Assembly: GCA_027068725.1 (NCBI GenBank)
Contig: JAMOMD010000181.1
Span: 1 to 9,937, forward strand
DNA from: Thermoproteales archaeon
Lineage (GTDB): Archaea; Thermoproteota; Thermoprotei; Thermoproteales; Thermocladiaceae
DNA length: 9,937 nt
Reading direction: 5' to 3'
The position numbers were made by a program, and so were the translations under genes. Below the pieces are notes generated by a model, which did no database searches, was not told where the DNA came from, and saw only the letters and a program-made list of their open reading frames with translations. Positions 1-6,096 of the stretch are shown here, piece by piece (the stretch's first letter is position 1; every line of letters starts with the position of its first letter).

Positions 1-208
1 TTGCAATTATTCTACAGGCATGGTATGCAACAGCCTCAACGAAACCTGTGAAGTACGCTTCTGCGAGTGCCGTTGTCTCGTCCCTAAGTTTAGATATGTA
101 ATATTCGATTGGGAGAGGAGTTAGAACATCCTGAACGTGTGGTACTTGTCTTAATGTGTCGAGGAGTAGTTTTAGGATGTTTTCACTAAGCCAAGTTTCT
201 TCAGGCAT
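1..208 (-). CDS. Unrecognised protein, N-terminal part only (runs off the window edge)
   Basis: An open frame reads from an ATG at 208-206 to the window edge with no stop, giving 69 residues that begin MPEETWLSENILKLLLDTLR. Both other minus-strand frames are closed in this stretch. The start lies inside the end of the preceding NifX-like gene (37-bp overlap), and no other ATG, GTG or TTG is in frame nearby. The visible part looks mostly helical and soluble (ILKLLLDTLRQV near the start, then a run ALAEAYFTGFVEAVAYHACRI towards the edge). I do not recognise the family. Its place as third gene after the radical SAM and NifX-like genes suggests the same operon, but that is inference. The long overlap makes the exact start uncertain. 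Confidence 0.5.
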   Translation of the reverse strand, partial: MPEETWLSENILKLLLDTLRQVPHVQDVLTPLPIEYYISKLRDETTALAEAYFTGFVEAVAYHACRIIA

Positions 209-597
209 TCTATTACTCTAGTATTTTCTTCGCATATGAGTCTTGTCACGCCTGCCTGATCTAGGAAGTATGACATGTTGTGACAGTAACCTGAGGCTAT
301 GGTGATGTTTGTGCCGATTGATACTAGCCAGTAGGCTACTACTAGTGCAGCTTTAGGCATGGGAGATGCTTCATTCTTTACAACATCTTCATGAACTATC
401 TCTCCGTTCGATAGGTCAATTATCGTGAAGAACCTGGATTTTGCCAGATCAACAACATCAATTCGTGCTTCCAGTCCAGATGGCTCTCGTGTTCCAGCAA
501 CTATTCTGATAGTTCCCTCTTTTGGAGGGTCAAGGCTTGGCAGTGGCACGTTATGTGGCTTAACTATCCAAGTAGGCCAAGATGGGCGTGTGCTCAT
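172..597 (-). CDS. NifX/MTH1175-like dinitrogenase iron-molybdenum cofactor domain protein
   Basis: This 141-residue protein resembles the small NifX/NafY/NifB-C-terminal fold, whose members bind or carry iron-sulfur or Fe-Mo cofactor precursors. The typical pattern is visible: a first strand TIRIVAG (29-35), then GLEARI...SRFFTIIDLSNGEIVHEDVVKN (41-75), a helix PKAALVVAYWLVSIG (81-95), and ITIASGYCHNMSYFLDQAGV (99-117). The usual HFG motif is replaced by DLA, so it is a divergent member. Cysteines at 105, 122 and 131 could be ligands. The chosen ATG at 597-595 overlaps the TGA of the upstream radical SAM gene by four bases (ATGA), with AGTGA just ahead. An in-frame ATG at 618 is less likely because it lies deeper inside that gene. 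Tight coupling suggests the two products act together. No nif genes are visible, so nitrogen fixation is not implied. Confidence 0.65.
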   Translation of the reverse strand: MSTRPSWPTWIVKPHNVPLPSLDPPKEGTIRIVAGTREPSGLEARIDVVDLAKSRFFTIIDLSNGEIVHEDVVKNEASPMPKAALVVAYWLVSIGTNITIASGYCHNMSYFLDQAGVTRLICEENTRVIECLKKLGLVKTS

Positions 598-1763
598 CTT
601 GTCACTGGTTCCCAGCATATTCCTAGCTTTCTCGCGTACTCGTATGCTTCGTTTAGCTCCTTGCTCGATGGTCTGCGAGCAATCTCAGGCCATCTGTGTG
701 GGTACTTTGCTACTAGCCACTCTGGTCTGTACTGGTCCATTATGTTTACCAGAGCCTTCTTGTAGTTCTTCGCTATCCACTCAAGGACAGGTTTTGTACA
801 GCACTCGACATGGCTAGGCATGACTAGGTGTCTAATTATGCAGTCTTCTCCACGGTCTGCAAGCATCTTCATGTTTCTTGTAATGACCTCCCAGTACCTC
901 TTGACTATGGAGTACCTTTCCGCACACCTGTCATTTCCATACTTCATGTCAGGAAGCCATATGTCCATCACGTGCAGTATCAGCTTCATGCCCTCGACCG
1001 TGAGGTACATGTTACTATTCCATAGCTGAGGAACATTCACACCCCACTCTGCAAGATACTTAAGTGACTCCAGTATTGCGTGAATTGCTGGCGTTGGGTC
1101 ACCACCGACCCAGTTTATGTTGCGTGCACCATTCTCACGTAGCCACTTCTGAATTATTGCTAGCTGCTTTGGCGTGACTTCATCTCCATTATCAGGAAAC
1201 TGAGATATGTCCCAGTTCTGACAGAACACGCATCTGAAAGTGCATCCTGTGAAGAAGATTGTTCCAGATGGTACGAGTGGAGCTTCCTCACCTAAATGAT
1301 GAAAGTACGTGCCTATCCTAGGCTTAGCAGTTGTCAGACAAGCACCACGACGCTCATACCTGTTTACTCTACACTTTCTCTCGCAGAATATGCAGGACGA
1401 GACTATTCTCTTTGCAAGTACTATCTTCACATCGAGCACACTACAGGATGGTAAGCTACTGCTAGTCCACTTAATGTACTCGTCCTTAGTACATCCTGTA
1501 CGTAGCTCTCTCCATACCTTGTCTGCCTCTTCTGCATACTTGTCATGCAGTTTCCAGAGATCTTCAATAGGCATGTTCCACAGGTCTTCAATTTTCTCAG
1601 GAACTTCGATGCGGGCACATATGTGGTACTTTGCAGGTGCTTCATCTCTCATTACTGCGTAGTACCAGCTCAGTCTCTCAACTACTTCAGGATCGTGCCA
1701 CACCGTGACTGCATCAGGTCGAATTACTTGCCAATGTCTAAGTCTTGCAAAGAGCTCAGCCAT
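594..1763 (-). CDS. PflX-like radical SAM protein (pyruvate formate-lyase activating enzyme homologue)
   Basis: A 389-residue radical SAM enzyme. The SAM-binding cluster motif CTFRCVFCQN has cysteines at 174, 178 and 181, and GGDPTP at 220-225 fits the glycine-rich SAM-contact strand. Ahead of it is a second cysteine set, C124-x2-C127-x3-C131 and C142 in CIFCERKCRVNR...GACL, typical of the uncharacterised PflX group (COG1313) related to glycyl-radical activating enzymes. These proteins carry a [4Fe-4S] cluster that cleaves SAM; their substrate is not known. About 120 residues precede the first cluster, which seems long for the group. No glycyl-radical enzyme is visible nearby. AGGT at 1774-1771 lies 7 bases before the ATG, a weak ribosome-binding site. 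It leads a minus-strand operon with the NifX-like gene. Confidence 0.87.
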   Translation of the reverse strand: MAELFARLRHWQVIRPDAVTVWHDPEVVERLSWYYAVMRDEAPAKYHICARIEVPEKIEDLWNMPIEDLWKLHDKYAEEADKVWRELRTGCTKDEYIKWTSSSLPSCSVLDVKIVLAKRIVSSCIFCERKCRVNRYERRGACLTTAKPRIGTYFHHLGEEAPLVPSGTIFFTGCTFRCVFCQNWDISQFPDNGDEVTPKQLAIIQKWLRENGARNINWVGGDPTPAIHAILESLKYLAEWGVNVPQLWNSNMYLTVEGMKLILHVMDIWLPDMKYGNDRCAERYSIVKRYWEVITRNMKMLADRGEDCIIRHLVMPSHVECCTKPVLEWIAKNYKKALVNIMDQYRPEWLVAKYPHRWPEIARRPSSKELNEAYEYARKLGICWEPVTR

Positions 1764-1788
1764 GTTGTCTACCTGTGATAAGTTCTGT

Positions 1789-1797
1789 AGCTTAAGG
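1789..1797 (-). promoter_or_regulatory. Candidate TATA box for the radical SAM operon
   Basis: On the minus strand the sequence reads ATCCTTAAG, centred about 30 bp before the ATG at 1763. This fits an archaeal TATA box giving a very short leader. The match is imperfect. Confidence 0.3.
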
Positions 1798-1815
1798 ATA
1801 AGTAATCTTCGTTTG

Positions 1816-1828
1816 TGCTAGCTAAGCA
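1816..1828. promoter_or_regulatory. Inverted repeat in the divergent promoter, candidate regulator site
   Basis: TGCTAGCTAAGCA is an imperfect palindrome (TGCT / AGCA arms, 5-bp centre). It shares the TGCTA half-site with the better palindrome at 1874-1886; the two centres are 58 bp apart. It lies upstream of the radical SAM operon promoter, so a regulator binding here could affect that operon. Binding by the neighbouring Lrp protein is inference. Confidence 0.3.
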
Positions 1829-1873
1829 TCTACATAGCTACTACGTGGCACAATCTTGACAATATGCCAAAGT

Positions 1874-1886
1874 TAGCACGTTGCTA
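1874..1886. promoter_or_regulatory. Perfect inverted repeat, candidate Lrp operator
   Basis: TAGCA-CGT-TGCTA is a perfect 5-bp inverted repeat with a 3-bp centre, 13 bp in all. Its centre is about 33 bp upstream of the lrp TATA box. Lrp/AsnC proteins bind such short palindromes and commonly regulate their own genes, so this is a reasonable autoregulatory site. Confidence 0.4.
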
Positions 1887-1909
1887 GGTGTCATTGTGTT
1901 AGTACGAAG

Positions 1910-1917
1910 CTTTTAAG
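1910..1917 (+). promoter_or_regulatory. TATA box of the Lrp-type regulator gene
   Basis: CTTTTAAG is a good archaeal TATA box. Transcription would start about 25 bp further on, near 1939-1941. This falls on the second in-frame ATG of the gene and after the first ATG (1921), so it decides the start codon and implies a leaderless message. Confidence 0.6.
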
Positions 1918-1938
1918 ATAATGAACATTCTCTATTCA

Positions 1939-2454
1939 ATGAGCATGGTACTCCTCGATGAGCTTGACAAGAAGCTGCTCGAATTTCTGCAGAAGGATGC
2001 TCGTATAAAAGTGACAAGACTTGCAGAAATTCTCAACAAGCCTAGGACAACAGTTATGAGTAGGATAGAGAAGCTAGAGTCCGAGAAGCTCATTCTTGGA
2101 TATCGCGCAGTTGTTGATCTCAGAAAACTTGGATATAACGTGCTTGCATTTGTGCTAATAAGTGCCAAGAGGATAGCACCAATATCAGGAAGATCAAGCC
2201 AGGAAGTACTTGTTGAGAGAATTCTACGAGACACTGATGATAGAGGAGAACTTCCATGGATTGAAGAAGCTCACATTGTGACCGGCTCGTACGACATCAT
2301 ACTCAAGGTATGGGCTAGAGACATGCGACAGCTAAGCGACTTTCTGATAAAGTACCTTCCATCTCATCCTGAAGTAGCTAAGACTGAGACCTTCCTCGTT
2401 CTCGAGCAGATATGCGACTCACGTGAGAGATACTTGCCAGCTACTAAGATATAG
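1939..2454 (+). CDS. Lrp/AsnC family transcriptional regulator
   Basis: A 171-residue DNA-binding regulator. An N-terminal winged helix-turn-helix (about residues 6-56: LDELDKKLLEFLQKDARIKVTRLAEILNK, recognition helix PRTTVMSRIEKLE) is followed by a ligand-binding RAM domain (about 62-160) with the core strand HIVTGSYDIILKVWARD at 112-128. The stretch between the first RAM strand and that core, AKRIAPISG...LPWIEEA, seems longer than in typical Lrp proteins. An ATG at 1921 would add six residues, but it lies between the TATA box and the expected transcription start, so 1939 (or ATG 1945) is preferred. The gene is divergent from the radical SAM operon and has a candidate operator at 1874-1886. 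Ligand and target genes cannot be read from the sequence. Confidence 0.93.
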   Translation: MSMVLLDELDKKLLEFLQKDARIKVTRLAEILNKPRTTVMSRIEKLESEKLILGYRAVVDLRKLGYNVLAFVLISAKRIAPISGRSSQEVLVERILRDTDDRGELPWIEEAHIVTGSYDIILKVWARDMRQLSDFLIKYLPSHPEVAKTETFLVLEQICDSRERYLPATKI

Positions 2455-2504
2455 CTGAAGAGTCACCTATTTCAGATCCTTCACTAGTTGTCAGGCTGAC
2501 ATAC

Positions 2505-3173
2505 ATGCACGGGTACGGGTATGGCAGAAGACGAGGAAGACGATGGGACACTTGGACAGAATACACGACCTCGCATGACGAGTTACAGGATTTTGCAACT
2601 GCTGCAATAGCACTTGTCGCAACTTTTCTACTAGCAAGCTTTCCAGACGTAGTACGTTACCCAATGATTGGAATATTTGTTATAATTGGTGTACTAACAG
2701 GATTTGTCCTTCATGAGCTTGCTCATAGGCTAGTTGCTAGATCTCTTGGCTACATAGCCTTCTTCAAAGCTTGGAAACTTGGACTAATACTATCAGTACT
2801 CAGCGGAGCCTTCATCGGGCTAGTACATGTGTTCCATATTCCATTTCCACCATTTCTGATAGCTGCACCAGGAGCAGTGTACATAATACCGTCCCCCTTC
2901 AGGATGTTCTACGACATCAGGAGAGACGAACTAATGATAGCTGCAGCAGGCCCACTCACGAACATCCTAGTAGCTGCAGTATCGCTAGCATTTGCTCCAT
3001 ACATGCCCTATCTCCTGATTGTTGCTTACATAAACGCCATCCTCGCCGTGTTTAACCTTCTGCCACTTCCCATGCTCGACGGCTTGAAGGTACTTAGAGC
3101 AAACATGCTAGTCTGGGTATGTCTCTTTGTTGTTGCAGTTGCACTATTTCTAGGTGTTCACCTAGCAATCTGA
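2505..3173 (+). CDS. M50 family membrane metallopeptidase (site-2 protease type)
   Basis: A 222-residue integral membrane zinc protease. The zinc motif HELAH is at 70-74 (E71 the catalytic base) inside a hydrophobic segment. The third ligand is D192 in LPLPMLDG (186-193), corresponding to the family NPxxDG motif with the N-P changed to L-P. AAGPLTN (147-153) is also characteristic of M50. About six hydrophobic segments are visible: near 31-48, 53-74, 90-110, 143-164, 167-188 and 200-222. The protein is short and has no PDZ or CBS domain. The N-terminus MHGYGYGRRRGRR is basic and probably cytoplasmic. M50 enzymes cut substrates within the membrane, often releasing anchored regulators; the substrate here is unknown. 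It begins 50 bp after the Lrp gene and 55 bp before rrp41, without a clear ribosome-binding site. Confidence 0.9.
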   Translation: MHGYGYGRRRGRRWDTWTEYTTSHDELQDFATAAIALVATFLLASFPDVVRYPMIGIFVIIGVLTGFVLHELAHRLVARSLGYIAFFKAWKLGLILSVLSGAFIGLVHVFHIPFPPFLIAAPGAVYIIPSPFRMFYDIRRDELMIAAAGPLTNILVAAVSLAFAPYMPYLLIVAYINAILAVFNLLPLPMLDGLKVLRANMLVWVCLFVVAVALFLGVHLAI

Positions 3174-3190
3174 CGTCAGGAAGCGACACA

Positions 3191-3199
3191 CATTTAATG
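3191..3199 (+). promoter_or_regulatory. Candidate TATA box for the exosome genes
   Basis: CATTTAATG is centred about 34 bp before the rrp41 ATG, so transcription would begin near 3220 with a leader of a few bases. It is the best TATA match in the 55-bp gap after the peptidase gene. Confidence 0.4.
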
Positions 3200-3228
3200 T
3201 ACTAGCCGAGGGTAACAGTGTCTGAATT

Positions 3229-4008
3229 ATGCAGTATGTGATAGATGTGACTAAGCTAACACCTGAAGAACTTAGAGCAAAAATACATGAGCTAGCTAAG
3301 GAAGGAAAGAGAATCGACGGAAGAGCACCTGATCAACATCGTCCCGTCAGACTTGAGGTAGGTGTACTACCAAATGCGGATGGTAGTGCACTCGTAGCTT
3401 ATGGTGATACTGTAGCTGTAGCAGCAGTGTATGGTCCTAGAGAAGTTCATCCACGCCATCTTGCACTTCCTGATAGAGCAATCCTGAGAGTAAGATATCA
3501 CATGACGCCTTTCAGTACGCATGACGAGAGAAAGAGACCAGAGCCAACTAGGAGAGAGATTGAGATTTCTAAAATTCTGCGAGAAGCTCTTGAGCCTGTT
3601 ATTCTTCTTGAGCAGTTTCCAAGAACGTCAATTGACGTGTTCATAGAGATAATACAGGCAGATGGGTCAACTAGAGTTGCATCAATAACAGCGGCATCAC
3701 TAGCTCTTGCTGATGCTGGCATACCAATGAGGGATCTAGTTGTCGGAGTCTCAATAGGAAAGATTGGGGACTTAGTAATCGTTGACTTGAACAGATATGA
3801 GGATGCTTATGGAGACGGTGACATGCCTATAGCAGTCATGTGTAGAAGAGGACTTGTGACACTTCTACAAGCTGATGGTCAATGGACTACTGAGGAGATC
3901 GAGAAGGGACTAGAGCTAGCGTTTAGAGCAGCAGAGAATATCTACAGAATGATGAGAGATGCGCTCAAGAGCAAGTACATTGAGGCATCAAAGATCTACC
4001 AGCAGTAG
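3229..4008 (+). CDS. rrp41: Exosome complex catalytic subunit Rrp41 (RNase PH family)
   Basis: This 259-residue protein is the active subunit of the archaeal exosome, which degrades RNA 3' to 5' phosphorolytically and can add tails. It forms a hexameric ring of three Rrp41-Rrp42 dimers. Family signatures are RIDGR at 28-32, NADGSALVAYGDT at 49-61, and RPEPTRREIEISKILREALE at 103-122, where R108-R109 match the phosphate/RNA-contacting arginines. DLNRYEDAYGDGDMPIAVM (186-204) holds aspartates D192 and D198 at the catalytic positions. The C-terminal helix ALKSKYIEA is conserved too. Length is typical (about 245-260 residues). rrp42 follows after 49 bp on the same strand. In many archaea SBDS and rrp4 precede this gene; here an M50 peptidase does. 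Confidence 0.97.
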   Translation: MQYVIDVTKLTPEELRAKIHELAKEGKRIDGRAPDQHRPVRLEVGVLPNADGSALVAYGDTVAVAAVYGPREVHPRHLALPDRAILRVRYHMTPFSTHDERKRPEPTRREIEISKILREALEPVILLEQFPRTSIDVFIEIIQADGSTRVASITAASLALADAGIPMRDLVVGVSIGKIGDLVIVDLNRYEDAYGDGDMPIAVMCRRGLVTLLQADGQWTTEEIEKGLELAFRAAENIYRMMRDALKSKYIEASKIYQQ

Positions 4009-4043
4009 TCAGTAACACATGTAAATAAGAGTTCGACAATCAC

Positions 4044-4048
4044 GGTGA
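4044..4048 (+). promoter_or_regulatory. Shine-Dalgarno site of rrp42
   Basis: GGTGA, complementary to the archaeal 16S 3' end, lies 9 bases before the rrp42 ATG. Most promoter-proximal genes in this window lack such a site, so its presence suggests translation from a longer message shared with rrp41. A TATA-like TAAATAAG at 4022-4029 would start a transcript near 4052, past this site, and is therefore less convincing as the main promoter. Confidence 0.55.
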
Positions 4049-4057
4049 ATTGATACC

Positions 4058-4909
4058 ATGAGCAGTGTAAGCATAACACAGCAACCTGAGATATTACCAC
4101 AGCTCAGGAAAGAGACCATAAAGAAAATTGTCGAGCAAGGCAAGAGAAGCGACGGAAGAGGACATCTAGACTTCAGGAACGTCGTACTACATGTAAATCC
4201 GATAAAGACGGCTGACGGCAGTGCAATAGTATCATTAGGAAATACTAAGGTAGTTGCTGGAGTAAAGGTTGGCGTTGGCGCACCATACCCCGACACGCCA
4301 GACGAGGGCGCACTAATAGTGAACCTAGAGACACCACCACTTGCTGCACCAACAATTGAGCCAGGACCACCAGACGAGAATGCTATAGAAATAGCACGTG
4401 TAGTAGACCGTACAATAAGACATAGCAACTTCCTCGACTTCAAGAGCCTATGCATTGTTCCTAAGAAGTTCGTTTACATACTATGGGTAGACCTATACGT
4501 GCTAAATCACGATGGAAACCTATATGATGCCGCCTGTATGGCAGCTGTTGCAGCACTCGCCTCAACAACACTACCAAAGGTAGAGATAGAACAGGAACAG
4601 CCTAAGATAATAAGAGAAGAAAGAATACCACTAAAAGTTAATCCAGAAAACCTACCACTAACAATAACGTTCGTAAAAATATCAAATTCAATACTCGCCG
4701 ACCCAACACTAGAGGAGGAAAACATATGTGATAGCAGAATAACAATAGGAATATCTAATAACAAAGTCGTGTCAATTCAAAAAACAATCGGAACATTCAC
4801 AATAGATGATATAAAGAACATAATGAGAAAATCTATAGAACTTTATGGAAAACTAAAAGAAACAGTACTGAAAGCAATAATGAACCCCGATAGAGAACTT
4901 AGACTATAA
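4058..4909 (+). CDS. rrp42: Exosome complex non-catalytic subunit Rrp42 (RNase PH family)
   Basis: This 283-residue partner of Rrp41 lacks the catalytic aspartate pair but shapes the RNA channel and active site of the hexameric ring. Features include KRSDGRGHLDFR (29-40), a TADGSAIVSLGNTKVVAGVK core (51-70), the EIARVVDRTIR helix (111-121) with the basic residues expected to touch RNA, DLYVLNHDGNLYDAACMAAVAAL (145-167) and the Rrp42-typical DPTLEEE (215-221). Length is close to the usual 270-280. It follows rrp41 by 49 bp. The last 300 bases are markedly richer in A, with many ATA and AAA codons, compared with rrp41. Its stop is only 20 bp from the convergent regulator gene's stop. Confidence 0.96.
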   Translation: MSSVSITQQPEILPQLRKETIKKIVEQGKRSDGRGHLDFRNVVLHVNPIKTADGSAIVSLGNTKVVAGVKVGVGAPYPDTPDEGALIVNLETPPLAAPTIEPGPPDENAIEIARVVDRTIRHSNFLDFKSLCIVPKKFVYILWVDLYVLNHDGNLYDAACMAAVAALASTTLPKVEIEQEQPKIIREERIPLKVNPENLPLTITFVKISNSILADPTLEEENICDSRITIGISNNKVVSIQKTIGTFTIDDIKNIMRKSIELYGKLKETVLKAIMNPDRELRL

Positions 4910-4929
4910 AAATACTTTCAAATAATGTA

Positions 4930-5388
4930 CTAACGACTAAGATAGAGATCAGTCACACCACGCAATATATCTACCATATTCCTAACGTACTCTAATGTTC
5001 TCTGGAGTCCCTTTTCTGTGACTCTGATGACAGTTCTAACACACCCATTTTCTAGCGTCTTTCTTTTTTCAATAAATCCATTCTCAGCAAGTTTTGAGAG
5101 ATGTTCTTCAAGTGTACTAGGACTTATTTTAAGTATTTTATAAAGCTCGGAGAATGTTATTGATTTTCGCACCATTAGAACAAGCATTATTGATAATCTT
5201 GTCATGTTTGATAGTATTGACTCTTTTGTTAGCTTTTCTAATTTTTCCACGAGAGTTTCTATATGCTGATTTTCGTTACTAGTCGACATCTTCTCCTTTA
5301 TATCTTTCAAATTCTCTTCATCGCTGGCTTGCTCAGTGGAATCTCCATACGTGAATAGAGGCAGTACGCAGAGTAGTGCAAGCGCCAT
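4930..5388 (-). CDS. Winged helix-turn-helix transcriptional regulator (ArsR/MarR-like) with a hydrophobic N-terminus
   Basis: A 152-residue protein. The DNA-binding part is LSNMTRLSIMLVLMVRKSITFSELYKILKISPSTLEEHLSKLAENGFIEKRK (59-110), in which SPSTLEEHLSKLAE is the recognition helix. A two-stranded wing (about 105-123, VRTVIRVTEKG) and a C-terminal helix (125-145), probably for dimerisation, follow. The ATG at 5388 is the first after the TATA box at 5447-5455. This start gives the N-terminus MALALLCVLPLFTYGDS, which looks like a short signal peptide or membrane anchor. A second ATG at 5289, with GGAG three bases before it, would make a soluble 119-residue version starting MSTSNENQHIETL. Upstream in-frame starts exist (5514, 5475, TTG 5427), but the two ATGs lie before the promoter. 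The promoter is full of palindromes, so self-regulation is plausible. Confidence 0.83.
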   Translation of the reverse strand: MALALLCVLPLFTYGDSTEQASDEENLKDIKEKMSTSNENQHIETLVEKLEKLTKESILSNMTRLSIMLVLMVRKSITFSELYKILKISPSTLEEHLSKLAENGFIEKRKTLENGCVRTVIRVTEKGLQRTLEYVRNMVDILRGVTDLYLSR

Positions 5389-5390
5389 TG

Positions 5391-5438
5391 TTCTAGTATG
5401 ATGCTTGACGTCACAATTTGTGCCCAAGTGTACTAGAA
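5391..5438. repeat. 8-bp inverted repeat flanking the regulator's transcription start
   Basis: TTCTAGTA (5391-5398) and TACTAGAA (5431-5438) are exact reverse complements separated by 32 bp. One arm abuts the TATA box side, the other ends two bases before the ATG at 5388. The arrangement suits an operator pair for the regulator it precedes; in RNA it could also form an 8-bp stem. Confidence 0.45.
5406..5422. promoter_or_regulatory. Two overlapping perfect palindromes, candidate operator
   Basis: TGACGTCA (5406-5413) is a perfect 8-bp palindrome, and CACAATTTGTG (5412-5422) is a perfect 11-bp palindrome around one central base. They overlap by two bases and sit just downstream of the expected transcription start (about 5424) of the minus-strand regulator, a typical repressor position. 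Confidence 0.45.
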
Positions 5439-5446
5439 TGGGGAGG

Positions 5447-5455
5447 TATTTAAAT
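5447..5455 (-). promoter_or_regulatory. TATA box of the winged-helix regulator
   Basis: On the minus strand the sequence is ATTTAAATA, the cleanest TATA box in the window. Transcription would start near 5424, leaving about 35 bases before the ATG at 5388 and excluding the ATGs at 5514 and 5475. Confidence 0.6.
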
Positions 5456-5561
5456 GTATGCGTAGAAGTGAACATGTGGTTATCTTGTATGTTTGTGAAG
5501 TTTATTTTCGTCATCTGATCCGTCCCTAGAATCTGATGTTCTGTCTGGTTAAAACTTGTTG

Positions 5562-5590
5562 CGTGTGTTAAAAGTATTGGAAATAGAAAG
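5562..5590 (-). terminator. T-rich stretch after the unknown gene, candidate terminator
   Basis: Right after the stop of the 148-residue gene, the minus strand runs CCTTTCTATTTCC and then ACTTTTAAC. Short T tracts of this kind end transcription in archaea without a hairpin. It lies in the 83-bp space before the upstream part of the regulator frame. Confidence 0.3.
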
Positions 5591-5597
5591 GTCGATG

Positions 5598-6044
5598 CTA
5601 GAAACCTGAGAGATCTACGAAGCCCTCTGAGGCCTTCTCAGCTAGCACCTGGTTTGATAGCTCTAGTCTGTACCTAACCTTTGCAGGGTACTTCACCTCG
5701 TTCTCCGTCTCCTCCTTGGGGACTAGCGAGATCTCGAACTCTGCATAAGCGACGCCTACCCTCTGTCCACCCTTAAGTAGAGCCCACTCTAGCTTTGCAA
5801 CTATCCTGTTGTCCTCGCGACGTATGTCCCACTTTTTGTCTCCAAGCTCGAGACCATACTCTGCTGCCGTAGTCTTGACTATCTGCATGTAGTTTCCACC
5901 TGACTCATCGAGAGCTAACGAGAGACCAGCCTCGCGTGGCCATCTTTCTAGTCGTCTAAGTCGAGCTTCCTCGTTAGTCTTCTTGCTTACTGAGATTTCT
6001 GTCTCTAGATCTCTCTCGTAAATGACTGTGAACTCCGTGCTCAT
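5598..6044 (-). CDS. Conserved-looking protein of unknown function, divergent from cofD
   Basis: A 148-residue soluble protein that I do not recognise. It is highly charged and has no cysteine, transmembrane segment or signal peptide. The first half has a basic helix (EEARLRRLERWPREAG, 25-40). The second half alternates hydrophobic and charged residues (KKWDIRREDNRIVAKLEWALL, GVAYAEFEISLVP, YPAKVRYRLELS), suggesting a beta sheet. Codons ending in G or C are more frequent than in the regulator beside it, in keeping with a well-expressed native gene. The ATG lies 26 bp from the centre of a TATA-like box that also sits 27 bp from the cofD start, so the message is probably leaderless. Sharing a promoter with cofD hints at a link to F420 metabolism, but nothing in the protein itself shows one. 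Confidence 0.75.
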   Translation of the reverse strand: MSTEFTVIYERDLETEISVSKKTNEEARLRRLERWPREAGLSLALDESGGNYMQIVKTTAAEYGLELGDKKWDIRREDNRIVAKLEWALLKGGQRVGVAYAEFEISLVPKEETENEVKYPAKVRYRLELSNQVLAEKASEGFVDLSGF

Positions 6045-6065
6045 GATCGGTAGCTGTGTCTGGGA

Positions 6066-6074
6066 GTTAATAAC
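6066..6074. promoter_or_regulatory. Shared, near-palindromic TATA box between cofD and the unknown gene
   Basis: GTTAATAAC reads GTTATTAAC on the other strand. Its centre (6070) is 27 bp before the cofD ATG (6097) and 26 bp before the divergent ATG (6044), the normal TATA-to-start distance in both directions. No other TATA-like sequence is in the 52-bp gap, so one box probably drives two leaderless transcripts. Confidence 0.55.
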
Positions 6075-6096
6075 AGTAGTTGCTCAGTGAGAGAAG

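Noticed and set aside
425..1662. Several plus-strand open frames of 65-130 codons opposite the radical SAM and NifX-like genes
   Set aside because: They lie antisense to well-supported genes, are rich in S, C and H as expected of shadow frames, and show no recognisable motif.
1932..2234. Minus-strand 100-codon frame opposite the Lrp gene
   Set aside because: It is serine-rich low-complexity translation of the antisense strand of a clear Lrp gene.
4009..4455. Minus-strand 148-codon frame opposite rrp42
   Set aside because: It is antisense to a conserved exosome gene and has no motif or promoter of its own.
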